64,000 nucleotides of DNA from Rossellomorea orangium (GCF_019334305.1 NZ_JAHWGH010000008.1:289871-353870), one strand, 5' to 3'; positions 26,483-35,928 are shown, counted from the stretch's first letter. Program-made: numbers and translations. Notes: generated from the sequence alone by a model not told the origin.

Positions 26483-27508
26483 TTAAGAAGGCGGCATATC
26501 ACATTGAGACGTATCTGTGTACTTAACAACAAGTTTTGATGTTTTTGGCACAAAAGCTATATAATTTTCATAAATATATTCGATTAGATCTTCTCTTTTC
26601 ACTAGCCATTTACGATCATTGCCTTTTGTCGCCTTTAATTTTCCATCTAATATATGAGGCTTTAAGACTCTGTAGTTCACATGTTTTCTCAACTCAAAAA
26701 AATCATCGAATCTAAAGATATATTGAACTTCTCTAAGTGTTAGGATTTTACCATTATCTAGATGGTTAATTTGATGTCGCACTATGAAATCATGCATGTA
26801 TCCATTGTAATTAAAATCTGGTTTGGGCTCCCACTCCTTCCATAATTTAGAATCCGAAAGCTCTATAATGTCTGAAAGCCTTATGTTTGCGAAGTGTATT
26901 AGGTTTTTATCAAACGTATCTTTTACTGGCAGATAAAGATTTGAACTTTTAGCTACTTGCTCTTTTCTAAAGCTTTCACTTAAGGAGGGCTTACTGCTGG
27001 CAGTGCTAATAACGTTATTTTCTTTTAAACCCACCTCTACTTTTTCAGGACCAACCACTAACCTAAATTCGTACACACATTCTCCTGTTTTTAATAGTTG
27101 CGGTATAAATTGCACTAAGTAATAGTAGCTTCTACCTGCACATTTTTCATTTAAGTCTCTTATAGTATCCTGGTGTTCCTCTTTGAACTCCGGAGCTATC
27201 CATATATGATACTTTGCATTGAAACTTACCCCGTATTGTAATAACCTTGAGAAGTGATCGTTGTCACTTACAGTTAATTGATTTTCAATAACTACATTTT
27301 CCCTTGAAACTTTTGTTCTGCCTAGGACATCTACTCTTTTTCGGTTTTTGGCGTTCACCTCTTTTCCTATTACTTCTATATCTAACTTTATCACGTCACT
27401 TAATTCTCTTATTTTGTCATATTGAACTAGCCACGGAGTGAAATCTTTTGTTTCATTACTAAAGAACTTTCTGGGTTCTATTGTCTTTTTATCATGCAAA
27501 CTTAACAT
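26483..27508 (-). CDS. PD-(D/E)XK nuclease-like protein, orphan
   Basis: A 341-aa protein. Residues about 55-110 carry RVDVLGRT, then VVIENQLTVSDNDHFSRLLQYG and IWIAPEF. This is the beta-strand pattern with D and ExQ found in restriction-endonuclease-like domains of the DUF91/DUF4268 type, where a DNA-acting subunit uses an ENQ core. The C-terminal part (ILTLREVQYIFRFDDFFELRKHVN, then KREDLIEYIYENY) looks like helix-turn-helix modules. AGGGGGAGGGGAA precedes the ATG. No methylase or partner is adjacent. A defence role is plausible from the fold and the nearby Gabija genes, but unproven. Confidence 0.6.
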   Translation of the reverse strand: MLSLHDKKTIEPRKFFSNETKDFTPWLVQYDKIRELSDVIKLDIEVIGKEVNAKNRKRVDVLGRTKVSRENVVIENQLTVSDNDHFSRLLQYGVSFNAKYHIWIAPEFKEEHQDTIRDLNEKCAGRSYYYLVQFIPQLLKTGECVYEFRLVVGPEKVEVGLKENNVISTASSKPSLSESFRKEQVAKSSNLYLPVKDTFDKNLIHFANIRLSDIIELSDSKLWKEWEPKPDFNYNGYMHDFIVRHQINHLDNGKILTLREVQYIFRFDDFFELRKHVNYRVLKPHILDGKLKATKGNDRKWLVKREDLIEYIYENYIAFVPKTSKLVVKYTDTSQCDMPPS

Positions 27509-28072
27509 TTCCCCTCCCCCTTCCCTATATGATTGATTAGTATTTTTACACGTAAAAAGATTTTCAAAGAGGCTTTTTATATTTTTTCCTAAATATTAAT
27601 AAACAATTCCTTTTTGAAAGAAATTTAAAGCCAACGAGACCTTTTATTAAATTCCTTGGGATTGCTATGCTATGGCTGTAAAGTAGGAGCAAAAACACTC
27701 ATTTGTGGTGAAGTTGAACTATAGCAGCAAGCTCTCATAGCAAAGTTAATAGTAATAAATTAGGATACACGATTATTCTACTTATGGAATAAGACCTCTC
27801 TTTGATCAGAATACAGATTATTCTTCGTATTATTACAAAAATAGTGTTATCAAAGTCTTTTATATCAAGCGAGTTGATAATACAGGATTATTAATCGGGT
27901 ACATTCGGTAGTTGGAAAAATATAGTGTCTAGTGGAAGTTTTTATGGCTTCCGTTCTATTATTGTTGAATTCTAAACGGATGTTCAATTAAAGGGCCATA
28001 TTGTTGAATAAAGCTTTTTGAAAATGGCAGTTTAAAATAGTAAATCGATAATATAGTATATAATACTTCCCT
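27509..28072. other. Intergenic region upstream of the mercury operon
   Basis: About 560 bases without a gene. It holds one copy of the dispersed island repeat near 27981-28010. AT-rich direct repeats are present but no RNA gene is recognised. Confidence 0.45.
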
Positions 28073-28104
28073 TGACCCTGTACTATAGTACAGGGTTTAT
28101 ACTT
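28073..28104 (+). promoter_or_regulatory. MerR-controlled promoter and operator of the mercury operon
   Basis: TTGACC (-35) and TATACT (-10) are separated by 20 bases, the over-long spacer typical of MerR promoters. A perfect 20-bp palindrome, CCCTGTACTATAGTACAGGG (28077-28096), fills the spacer and matches the mercury-MerR operator pattern. MerR would bend the spacer when Hg(II) binds. It is 18 bases upstream of merR, which is therefore autoregulated and heads the operon. Confidence 0.9.
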
Positions 28105-28121
28105 TGTATGAGGTGAGATAA

Positions 28122-28520
28122 ATGCAATTTCGAATTGGAGAACTGGCTGAAAAGTGCGGCGTTAACAAGGAGACCATTCGATATTACGAGCGTTTAGGCT
28201 TAATTCCAGAGCCTAATCGTACCGAAAACGGATACCGAATGTATTCGAAGAAAACAGTTGATCGATTGAATTTTATAAAACGGATGCAGGAACTGGGATT
28301 TACCTTAAATGAAATTGATAAATTGCTAGGGGTTGTCGATCGCGATGAAGCGAAGTGTCGTGATATGTATGATTTCACTGTTCTTAAGATAGAGGACATC
28401 CAGCGTAAAATTGAAGATCTTCAAAGAATTGAACAAATGCTAGTGGATCTAAAAGAAAGATGTCCCGAAAATAAAGATATTTATGAATGCCCCATTATTG
28501 AAACACTGATGAGGAAATAA
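28122..28520 (+). CDS. merR: Mercury-responsive regulator MerR
   Basis: A 132-aa MerR-family activator/repressor. The N-terminus has the winged-helix DNA-binding motif (FRIGELAEKCGVNKETIRYY). The three mercury-ligand cysteines of the Bacillus-type MerR are present: AKCRD near 78, ERCPE near 113 and YECPI near 122. A dimerisation helix lies between them. GAGGTGAG precedes the ATG. It is the first gene of the mer operon and binds the palindrome at 28077-28096. Confidence 0.92.
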   Translation: MQFRIGELAEKCGVNKETIRYYERLGLIPEPNRTENGYRMYSKKTVDRLNFIKRMQELGFTLNEIDKLLGVVDRDEAKCRDMYDFTVLKIEDIQRKIEDLQRIEQMLVDLKERCPENKDIYECPIIETLMRK

Positions 28521-28533
28521 GAGGTGCAACAGG

Positions 28534-28803
28534 ATGAAAAACACACTAAAAAGTTCAGGTTGGTTTCTTTTCGCACTAATCACATGTCCGTGCCATTTGT
28601 TTTTACTGCTTCCTTTGGTTGCAGGTACAGCACTAGGCTCATACTTTACGGAATTTAAAGATGTTATTTTCATCGTGATGGGTCTTTTATTTTTATTCGC
28701 CCTTTTCAAGGGCTGGAGAAAACTTGATCCAGAAACAAAAAGAGAAACAAAGAAAGAAACAACAACTCATGATTGCTGCAGCATGGAAAGGTTTAAATCA
28801 TGA
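28534..28803 (+). CDS. MerE-like mercury transport protein
   Basis: An 89-aa protein with two membrane helices. The first contains CPCHL, the mercury-binding pair of the MerE/MerC-like uptake family, in ITCPCHLFLLLPLVAGT. The tail ends HDCCSMER, a further cysteine pair. It carries Hg(II) across the membrane toward cytoplasmic MerA. The ribosome site GAGGTGC precedes the ATG; the stop overlaps the next gene (ATGA). Confidence 0.8.
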   Translation: MKNTLKSSGWFLFALITCPCHLFLLLPLVAGTALGSYFTEFKDVIFIVMGLLFLFALFKGWRKLDPETKRETKKETTTHDCCSMERFKS

Positions 28804-29102
28804 AGGAAAAAGTGTCTCAGTTAACTACTATATTTTCTGCTTTTGTTATGGCTGGATGCTGCCTGGGTCCGTTGATTTTTATACCCCTGGGTTTAACCGG
28901 TTTTGCCGGAGCATTAGCCTTCTACTCATTTAAATATCGATTATTGTTTAGCATCGTTACGATTATCCTTCTTGCTTACTCCTTTTACATGGTTTATGGA
29001 GGAAAGAGAAAAAGAAAAAATTCTATCATCGGCTTATGGCTCACGACATTTTTCGTTTTTTGTATGTTTCTTTTTTTATTTCTAGTTGAAGGTGGATTAT
29101 AA
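28800..29102 (+). CDS. merT: MerT-like mercuric transporter
   Basis: A 100-aa, three-helix membrane protein with a vicinal Cys pair in the first helix (MAGCCLGPLIF), as in MerT. It should receive Hg(II) from the extracellular carrier and pass it inward. It overlaps the preceding gene by four bases and is followed after 15 bases by the MerP-like lipoprotein gene. It lacks the extra cysteine loop of proteobacterial MerT, as usual for Gram-positive versions. Confidence 0.78.
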   Translation: MKEKVSQLTTIFSAFVMAGCCLGPLIFIPLGLTGFAGALAFYSFKYRLLFSIVTIILLAYSFYMVYGGKRKRKNSIIGLWLTTFFVFCMFLFLFLVEGGL

Positions 29103-29117
29103 AAATGAGGTGCTTAT

Positions 29118-29456
29118 ATGAGAGTACACTTAATCAAGATTATGATGCTATTATCGCTTTTGTTCGTGGTTAGTGCGTGTAATAACGAAAAAGAAACACA
29201 AAATACTATAGATGCTAAGGAGCATGTAAAAGCTACCATTGAAACAACTAAAACAGGGACATTCACGGTTTTGGGTATGAATTGTTGTCCGCCTTCAGTT
29301 GTTAAAGATGTTTTGAAACAAGTAGATGGTGTTGGCAAAACAACCATTAAAGTCAGTGGAAGTAAAGGCGAAGTAACGGTTGCCTTTGATGATAAGAAAA
29401 CGGATTTACAGACAATAAAGATGTCTGTATCGGAATTTGGCCTTGGAGTCGAGTAG
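29118..29456 (+). CDS. merP: MerP-like lipoprotein with heavy-metal-associated domain
   Basis: A 112-aa protein: lipobox VSAC near residue 21, then an HMA fold of about 65 residues. The metal loop is GMNCCPPSVV, a CC pair rather than the usual GMTCxxC, so the coordination geometry should differ from textbook MerP. As a lipoprotein it replaces the periplasmic MerP of Gram-negatives. GAGGTGC lies before the ATG; merA follows after 15 bases. Confidence 0.8.
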   Translation: MRVHLIKIMMLLSLLFVVSACNNEKETQNTIDAKEHVKATIETTKTGTFTVLGMNCCPPSVVKDVLKQVDGVGKTTIKVSGSKGEVTVAFDDKKTDLQTIKMSVSEFGLGVE

Positions 29457-29471
29457 AAGGAGGAATTTTAC

Positions 29472-31112
29472 ATGAAAAAGTTTCAAGTAAACGTTCAAGG
29501 AATGACATGTACGGGTTGTGAAGAACATGTAGCTGTCGCCCTTCAAAAAATGGGGGCAAAAGAGATTGAGGTCGATTTTCGTCGCGGAGAAGCTATATTT
29601 GAACTTCCAAGTGACGTTAAGGTGGAAACAGCGAAAAATGCGATTGCCGAAGCCAAATACGAGCCAGGTGAAGCAAAAGAAGTACAACTGCATGAGCCTG
29701 TAAAGCTAGGCGAAGAAGGCGATTATGACTACATTATCATCGGTTCCGGTGGGGCTGCCTTTTCATCAGCCATTGAAGCTGTAAAATATGGGGCAAAGGT
29801 GGCTATTATTGAACGTGAAACAGTTGGTGGGACCTGCGTGAACATTGGTTGCGTTCCCTCAAAAACCTTGTTGAGAGCTGGTGAAATCAATCATTTAGCC
29901 AAAAACAATCCGTTTGTAGGATTGCATACGTCAGCTGGTGAGGTGGATTTGGCACCATTGATCAAGCAAAAAAATGAATTGGTAACGGATCTTAGAAACA
30001 GGAAATATGTAGATTTAATTGATGACTACGGTTTTGAATTAATCAAAGGGGAAGCAAAATTTGTAAATGAAAAAACGGTTGAAGTGAATGGAACGGAGCT
30101 ATCAGCGAAACGATTTTTAATAGCAACAGGTGCTTCACCGTCTTTACCTGCCATTCCTGGAATAGATACAGTAGATTATTTAACAAGCACCACATTACTT
30201 GAATTAAAGAAAGTGCCAAAACGTCTTACAGTCATTGGCTCTGGTTATGTCGGTATGGAACTAGGGCAACTTTTTCATAATTTAGGTTCAGAAGTTACGT
30301 TAATGCAAAGAAGTGAACGTCTTTTAAAAGATTATGATTCGGAGATTTCAGAAGTAGTGGAAAAAGCTCTAGTTGAACAAGGAATAAATCTTGTGAAAGG
30401 AGCAACCTATAAACGAATCGAACAAGATGGAGACATAAAAAAAGTTCATATTGAAGTCAATGGCAAGAAGAGAATCATTGAATCAGAACAATTGCTGATT
30501 GCCACAGGAAGAACACCTAATACGGTAAGTTTAAATTTACCTGCTGCAGGCGTTGAAACAGGTTCGCGTGGTGAAATCATAATTGATGACTATTCGAAAA
30601 CTACAAATGCTTGCATCTATGCTGCAGGAGATGTCACGCTTGGACCTCAATTTGTATATGTGGCAGCCTATCAAGGCGGAGTTGCAGCTGGAAATGCGAT
30701 TGGTGGACTGAACAAAAGGCTTAATTTAGAATTGGTTCCAGGGGTTACGTTTACGACTCCATCAATTGCGACGGTTGGTTTGACTGAAAAGCAGGCAAAA
30801 GAAAAAGGGTATGAAGTGAAAACCTCCGTATTGCCGTTAGATGCAGTGCCCCGTGCACTCGTAAATAGAGAGACGACTGGTGTGTTTAAATTGGTTGCAG
30901 ATTCAAAAACGTTGAAAATACTAGGAGCTCATGTGGTGGCAGAAAATGCAGGAGATGTGATTTATGGGGCAACATTGGCTGTTAAATTTGGGTTAACTGT
31001 GGAAGATCTCCGTGAAACCCTAGCTCCATATTTAACCATGGCAGAGGGATTGAAATTAGCTTCCCTGACGTTTGATAAAGATGTTTCAAAATTATCTTGT
31101 TGTGCGGGATAA
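29472..31112 (+). CDS. merA: Mercuric reductase MerA
   Basis: A 546-aa flavoprotein that reduces Hg(II) to volatile Hg(0) with NADPH. It has one N-terminal HMA domain ([10 protein letters not shown] near residue 12), then the FAD-binding [10 protein letters not shown], the redox pair [13 protein letters not shown], an NAD-binding [10 protein letters not shown], and the C-terminal mercury-binding LSCCAG. The [10 protein letters not shown] segment holds the Tyr typical of MerA instead of the His of glutathione reductases. Bacillus MerA often carries two HMA domains; this one has one. No merB is present, so organomercurials are probably not cleaved. AAGGAGG precedes the ATG. Confidence 0.95.
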   Translation: MKKFQVNVQGMTCTGCEEHVAVALQKMGAKEIEVDFRRGEAIFELPSDVKVETAKNAIAEAKYEPGEAKEVQLHEPVKLGEEGDYDYIIIGSGGAAFSSAIEAVKYGAKVAIIERETVGGTCVNIGCVPSKTLLRAGEINHLAKNNPFVGLHTSAGEVDLAPLIKQKNELVTDLRNRKYVDLIDDYGFELIKGEAKFVNEKTVEVNGTELSAKRFLIATGASPSLPAIPGIDTVDYLTSTTLLELKKVPKRLTVIGSGYVGMELGQLFHNLGSEVTLMQRSERLLKDYDSEISEVVEKALVEQGINLVKGATYKRIEQDGDIKKVHIEVNGKKRIIESEQLLIATGRTPNTVSLNLPAAGVETGSRGEIIIDDYSKTTNACIYAAGDVTLGPQFVYVAAYQGGVAAGNAIGGLNKRLNLELVPGVTFTTPSIATVGLTEKQAKEKGYEVKTSVLPLDAVPRALVNRETTGVFKLVADSKTLKILGAHVVAENAGDVIYGATLAVKFGLTVEDLRETLAPYLTMAEGLKLASLTFDKDVSKLSCCAG

Positions 31113-31122
31113 CAACACAATT

Positions 31123-31156
31123 AATCCACCGTTTAGGCAAGACGGTGGATTTTTCT
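31123..31156 (+). terminator. Terminator after merA
   Basis: AATCCACCGT pairs with ACGGTGGATT around a 9-base loop, followed by a T run. Confidence 0.85.
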
Positions 31157-31239
31157 AACCCTGGATAAGGTACGGGGTTTCATTTGATAGAAATAAGGCA
31201 AACGTATTATAGAATCAATATTCTGTGAGGAGGATAATA

Positions 31240-32586
31240 ATGATTAAGAAATACGATCTTATTGTTATTGGTACAGGTTCTGCGGGTTCAATTGCAGCAG
31301 CAAAATGTAATAAAGCCGGTTGGAGCGTAGCTATGGTCGATGACAGGCCGTTTGGGGGCACGTGTGCACTACGTGGATGTGACCCAAAGAAAGTTTTGCA
31401 CGGTGCTGCCGAACTAATTGATTGGAACAAACGGATGGTTAATAATGGGGTACCGTCTGGATTCTCCATAAACTGGAAAGATCTTATGAGCTTTAAAAGA
31501 ACCTTTACAGATCATATCCCGGAAAAAAAAGAGCAAGCATTGAATAAACAGGGAATCGATACGTATCATGGCAATGCATCTTTCGTGAGTGAGGACAAAC
31601 TTGAAGTGAATAAAGAAGTGCTCGAGGGGAGTTATTTCTTAATCGCAAGTGGTGCGAAACCTACTCCTTTGCCTATAGAAGGAGAAGAACATCTTACTTA
31701 TAGTGATGAATTTTTAGAGTTGGATGAATTACCACAAAGAATCGTCTTTGTTGGTGGGGGGTATATTTCGTTTGAATTTGCTCATATCGCGGCACGTGCT
31801 GGATCAGAAGTTCATATTATCCATAGAGGTCAAAGACCTTTGGAGAATTTTGATATAGATCTTGTAGATATCCTTTTAGAAAAGTCGAAAGAGATTGGCA
31901 TACAGGTACATCTTCAACATTCCGTTGAATCCATTGAAAAAGAACAAGGAAAGTTTCATGTGTACGCTCGAAAAAAAGAGGATATAACTCGGTTTGAAGC
32001 AGACATTGTTATTCATGGTGCAGGAAGGGTCCCTGCCTTAGATATGGATCTTGAAAAAGGGAATATAAAAAGGAAAAAACATGGTGTCCATGTTAATGAG
32101 TATTTGCAAAGTGTAAGTAACCCGAAAGTCTATGCAGCCGGGGATGCTGCAGCAACGGATGGCTTGCCCCTCACACCTGTAGCCAGTGCAGATTCTCATG
32201 TCGTAGCATCTAATTTATTGAAAGGGAACAGCAAAAAAATTGAATATCCCGTGATTCCATCTGCTGTATTCACCGTACCTAAAATAGCATCGGTAGGTAT
32301 GAGCGAGGAGGAAGCCCAAAACTCTGGTCGGAATATTAAAGTAAAGCAGAAAAACATCTCCGACTGGTTTACATATAAACGGACAAATGAGGACTTTGCT
32401 GCGTTTAAAGTGCTGATTGACGAAGATCATGATCAAATTGTCGGTGCTCATTTGATTAGTAATGAAGCCGATGAACTTATTAATCATTTTGCAACAGCCA
32501 TTCGTTTTGGAATTTCAACCAAAGAAATGAAACAAATGATATTTGCCTATCCAACAGTAGCTTCGGACATCGCACATATGTTGTAA
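31240..32586 (+). CDS. Glutathione-reductase-like flavoprotein in the mercury cluster
   Basis: A 448-aa pyridine nucleotide-disulfide oxidoreductase: GTGSAGSIAAAKCN for FAD, redox pair in GGTCALRGCDPKK, GGGYISFEFA for NAD(P), and GDAAATDGLPLTP. The usual catalytic HPT at the C-terminus reads AYPT, so the acid-base His is missing, and there is no MerA-type CC tail. It may supply low-molecular-weight thiol reduction for mercury detoxification; the substrate is unknown. ATG 31240 follows GAGGAGGAT, and the earlier in-frame start at 31225 is disregarded. Its own leader contains an imperfect dyad (CCCTGG..CGGGG near 31159-31178) reminiscent of the mer operator. Confidence 0.75.
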   Translation: MIKKYDLIVIGTGSAGSIAAAKCNKAGWSVAMVDDRPFGGTCALRGCDPKKVLHGAAELIDWNKRMVNNGVPSGFSINWKDLMSFKRTFTDHIPEKKEQALNKQGIDTYHGNASFVSEDKLEVNKEVLEGSYFLIASGAKPTPLPIEGEEHLTYSDEFLELDELPQRIVFVGGGYISFEFAHIAARAGSEVHIIHRGQRPLENFDIDLVDILLEKSKEIGIQVHLQHSVESIEKEQGKFHVYARKKEDITRFEADIVIHGAGRVPALDMDLEKGNIKRKKHGVHVNEYLQSVSNPKVYAAGDAAATDGLPLTPVASADSHVVASNLLKGNSKKIEYPVIPSAVFTVPKIASVGMSEEEAQNSGRNIKVKQKNISDWFTYKRTNEDFAAFKVLIDEDHDQIVGAHLISNEADELINHFATAIRFGISTKEMKQMIFAYPTVASDIAHML

Positions 32587-32670
32587 CTTTTATTAGATGT
32601 TTTTTCAGCACGATTTTTCCATTATCTCTTGCACACGCTTATTCAGAAAAGGGCGCGATTGGTGAAAATC

Positions 32671-32716
32671 AAAAGCTTAATTTCTCACTAAAAATAATGA
32701 GGAATTAAGCTTTTTT
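32671..32716 (+). terminator. Terminator after the flavoprotein gene
   Basis: AAAAGCTTAATT pairs with AATTAAGCTTTT, followed by T6. A dispersed-repeat copy overlaps its left side (32638-32668). Confidence 0.8.
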
Positions 32717-32914
32717 ATCTTTCAAAATCCTTAACGTCTGTATTTACCCGACGGTACCTCGACTTTCAAGTATTTGATTTGTATATATAAAATCCTCGCT
32801 CAATACTATCCCTCCAAACTGTTGTTAACCACTCTATGCTTGAAATAATTATCATAGTTCAAAAAGGATACGTTAATAATTGCTATATTGATTAGATTGT
32901 TCAAGGAGTGCTTT

Positions 32915-33217
32915 ATGATTTATACAATTGTATTATTCATTGTTGCAGGATTAGCTGAAATTGGTGGTGGTTATCTAATTTGGTTATGTCTCAGAGAAGG
33001 TAAGCCACTTTATTTGTGGATCTTTGGGGGAGTAGCCTTAGTTTTATACGGAGTCATTGCTACTTTTCAATCATTCCCATCGTTCGGTAGAGTTTATGCT
33101 GCCTATGGAGGAGTATTTATTGTTCTTTCTGTACTGTGGAGATGGGGCATTGATAAAAAACACCTGATTTATATGGTAGGGTTGGTGCTGGTATTTGCTT
33201 GGCTGGGGTATCAGTAA
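32915..33217 (+). CDS. YnfA-family (UPF0060) membrane protein
   Basis: A 100-aa protein with four membrane helices. [18 protein letters not shown] and [10 protein letters not shown] are hallmarks of the YnfA/UPF0060 family, small putative transporters often found near metal- or toxicant-resistance genes. ATG 32915 follows CAAGGAG; the frame is open earlier, to 32888, without a site. Confidence 0.85.
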   Translation: MIYTIVLFIVAGLAEIGGGYLIWLCLREGKPLYLWIFGGVALVLYGVIATFQSFPSFGRVYAAYGGVFIVLSVLWRWGIDKKHLIYMVGLVLVFAWLGYQ

Positions 33218-33888
33218 TGTTGTTTGCACCACGTCAATAAAAAAACTTCTTCAAGTGGCGCTTTATTTGAAGAGTCAACCTAATAAAGTCGGTTCCTTAG
33301 CGTACAGGAAATTGACTATTTTAGATTGAGATTCGCTTAGCGTACGAAATTTCCGAAATGTTGGCGGTACCCCATATATGATAATCTACAAAAAATAGCT
33401 TTAAGTGCAATTACATCGAGGGAAAATAAAATGTTCTTCCGTTAAAGGGCGTTAGTGGAAGATGAGATCAAAATAAGACCTGACATTTTAGATATGTCTA
33501 ATATGTGTAGTTCTTTTAATAACAAGCGTTAAAGTCCTATAACCTAAATATAACATTGGCTTTATAAGTATATGGATGATCGAGATGGTGATGGACTAGT
33601 AGGTGAGTAAACAGTTGCTATGTAATACAAATATAATGTCATATATGTTATTCCGTCTGAAAAATGACAAGGATCCTTGTTATAAAAGGGATCTTGGCAT
33701 TTTTCATTATGTTATAAGTTACTCATAAAATCCCCATTAACGACAAAACAGAAGATATTCTAAAGGTCAGTAAGCTAAGATTCTTATTCTTCCGTTAAAG
33801 GGCCATTTAATTGAACATCGACATTGCCTAAAGTGGAGTAATTTGAAATAATTGGTAGAAGTAAACTAATTTTTAAGGGGCTAAAATT
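33218..33888. other. Non-coding stretch with three dispersed-repeat copies
   Basis: About 670 bases with no gene. Copies of the island repeat lie near 33246, 33434 and 33783. A hairpin at 33661-33704 (AAAATG.CAAGGATCC with GGATCTTG.CATTTT) resembles a terminator but follows no visible gene. This density suggests a graveyard of small insertions. Confidence 0.5.
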
Positions 33889-34146
33889 GTGAAGGATATA
33901 GAAATGAATATAAGTTTGAAATGTAGTGTTTGTGGAAATGATCAATTCTCCTTAATTGACAATAACAGTGATGATAAAAAGGAGGATACTGATAACATTT
34001 TCTTTAAATGTACTGACTGTGAGGTTGTTAAATCTAAAATGCAAATTATTGAAGAAAATAATTACATAATTGATGCAAACTTAATGGACTTACAAGACGA
34101 CGTTATTAAGCAACTTATGAAAGATTTTAAGAAGGTGTTTAAATAG
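33889..34146 (+). CDS. Zinc-ribbon hypothetical protein (85 aa)
   Basis: Two CxxC pairs (CSVCGNDQF near 14 and CTDCEVVKSK near 42) form a probable zinc ribbon, with an acidic linker between them and a helical C-terminus. It starts at GTG after AAGGGG. It lies nine bases upstream of a membrane-anchored coiled-coil gene and is likely co-transcribed with it. No family name is recognised. Confidence 0.65.
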   Translation: MKDIEMNISLKCSVCGNDQFSLIDNNSDDKKEDTDNIFFKCTDCEVVKSKMQIIEENNYIIDANLMDLQDDVIKQLMKDFKKVFK

Positions 34147-34155
34147 GAGGAAATT

Positions 34156-34653
34156 ATGGATTACGTAAAATTATGGTTGGAATTTAAAGAGGTGTTCATT
34201 GATCTAGTTAAATATGGATTCCCAACAATTGCACTCTTTTTATCTTTACTCTCTTACTGGGATTCAAGAAAAACAAAAAAGGTTCAAGTTAGGCTAAACG
34301 AGTTAGAGGAAAAGCTTAAGAGATTTGAATTGGAAGACAAAGAAAAAGAGCGTGAAGAGTCAACAAAAGCAATGATTGAAGCAAGGATTATGAACATCTC
34401 TAGAGGTAAGTACAGAATGAAGTTGTGGAATTCTGGCAAAGTTACCGCCTACAATGTTGACTTTGAAACTCAGGAAGACTCGAAAGCTATAGTATTAAAA
34501 GAAAAGGTACCTTATGAGTTTCTAGAACCTGGAAAAAGCTTTGAAGAACACGTTATTGTTCATAGCGGGACTTTCAGAAAATTTAAAGTAACTACAATTT
34601 GGACCGATAAGCAAGGGAATAACTATTCAAAAGATCAAATTGTAACAATCTAG
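34156..34653 (+). CDS. Membrane-anchored coiled-coil protein with Ig-like tail
   Basis: A 165-aa protein: one membrane helix (about 17-37), a charged coiled coil (RLNELEEKLKRFELEDKEK, about 48-70), then a beta-rich domain from about 75 (ARIMNISRGKYRMKLWNSG and EPGKSFEEHVIVHSG) resembling CARDB/Ig-like folds. AGGAGG precedes the ATG. Forms a two-gene unit with the zinc-ribbon gene. Function unknown. Confidence 0.65.
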   Translation: MDYVKLWLEFKEVFIDLVKYGFPTIALFLSLLSYWDSRKTKKVQVRLNELEEKLKRFELEDKEKEREESTKAMIEARIMNISRGKYRMKLWNSGKVTAYNVDFETQEDSKAIVLKEKVPYEFLEPGKSFEEHVIVHSGTFRKFKVTTIWTDKQGNNYSKDQIVTI

Positions 34654-34778
34654 TATTAGTAAAAATGCATGGGACTTAAACCAAATAAAACAAGGTTAAA
34701 AGTAACCCAACGACTTGTAGAAGTCATCAAGTTTATTTTTGACTCATTTTTAAATTTAAGACATAAATGAGGGGTAAA

Positions 34779-35642
34779 ATGTTATTTTTAAAAAAACATG
34801 GATTAAGTAGAACGAAAATATATAAACTTTGGAAAACAATGAGGTTAAAGTGCTATGGGAGTAATGTAGATACCCGATATAAAGGGAAGGATTTATGGAT
34901 ATGCAGTGAATGGAAAGAAGATCCTGTAACCTTTGTGAAATGGGCTAAACAAAATGGTTATAAAGAAGGTTTGGAATTAGTTAGGAAAGACAAGGATGAC
35001 GGTTTTTACCCAGAAAACTGTGTATTTCTTGAAAAGAAAGAAACAAGTAAAACTCATGGCATGAGATGGTCGAGATTATATAGGATTTGGACGCTAATGA
35101 AGCAAAGGTGTGTAAATCAGGATTTAAATTATTATGATAGATATGGTGGGAGAGGAGTTTCGGTATGTGACGAATGGATGGAATTTGAGGCTTTTGCAAT
35201 GTGGGCGATGGAAAACGGTTATAAAGATGATTTGTCTATTGATCGTATAAATGTAGATGGAAACTATGAACCTAAAAACTGCAAATGGAGTACAGACGTG
35301 CAGCAACAAAGAAACAAAAGAAATAATCATTTTATAACTATTAAAGGCGAAACGAAGACTATCGCAGAATGGGCTGAGATAAGTGGACTCCCATATAAAA
35401 CTCTGCAAAGAAGAATTTATACCGGCTGCAAGGAAGAACACTTGTTGTCTCCAATAGGATCACAGTACAAACATATTGAAATTAATGGTGAAAAAAAGCC
35501 ATTGAGTGTTTGGGCAAAAGAAGCAGAATTACCTTACTCAACAATTAAAAGAAGATATGAAAAGGGTATTAGAGGGGACGATTTATTGAAAAGAGGAAGA
35601 CTAAATAAAAATCCAGAGGAACAAATGTCATTTGATCTTTGA
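34779..35642 (+). CDS. Phage-type HNH-like endonuclease/DNA-binding protein with duplicated domain
   Basis: A 287-aa protein. The stretch YDRYGGRGVSVCDEW..F, then LSIDRINVDGNYEPKNCKW and NKRNNH is the pattern of a phage-encoded homing-type nuclease domain. An earlier, degenerate copy of the same domain covers about residues 10-85 (YKGKDLWICSEW, YPENCVFL). The C-terminus has two modular repeats (KTIAEWAEISGLPYKTLQRRI and KPLSVWAKEAELPYSTIKRRY), DNA-binding units of nuclease-associated type. ATG 34779 follows GAGGGG. It is probably a free-standing homing endonuclease. Confidence 0.7.
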   Translation: MLFLKKHGLSRTKIYKLWKTMRLKCYGSNVDTRYKGKDLWICSEWKEDPVTFVKWAKQNGYKEGLELVRKDKDDGFYPENCVFLEKKETSKTHGMRWSRLYRIWTLMKQRCVNQDLNYYDRYGGRGVSVCDEWMEFEAFAMWAMENGYKDDLSIDRINVDGNYEPKNCKWSTDVQQQRNKRNNHFITIKGETKTIAEWAEISGLPYKTLQRRIYTGCKEEHLLSPIGSQYKHIEINGEKKPLSVWAKEAELPYSTIKRRYEKGIRGDDLLKRGRLNKNPEEQMSFDL

Positions 35643-35928
35643 AAACAGTTACGAATTGTTTTTCAGACTTAGTTAAAGTTGTTCTCAGCCCGCGACTAAT
35701 ACAGAAACTTACAATTAAATACAATGTTCCAACGGATTTGTTTTTTCTAGGAATATATTTTGGGAAAATCAATCTCCTGTTAAAGAGGGCAAGAACCGAA
35801 GAATAACTAATTGATCTGGCTATTGATCTTTTTCAATTATTGGATTAACTGAGCAGAATACTTGAAGAAGAAAGTTAATGCAGAAACAAAGAACTTTAAT
35901 TGAAAGCCTGTAAGAATGTGGTGAAACT

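Noticed and set aside
31159..31178. Second MerR-controlled promoter before the flavoprotein
   Set aside because: The dyad is imperfect and no matching -35 and -10 pair with the long spacer could be identified.
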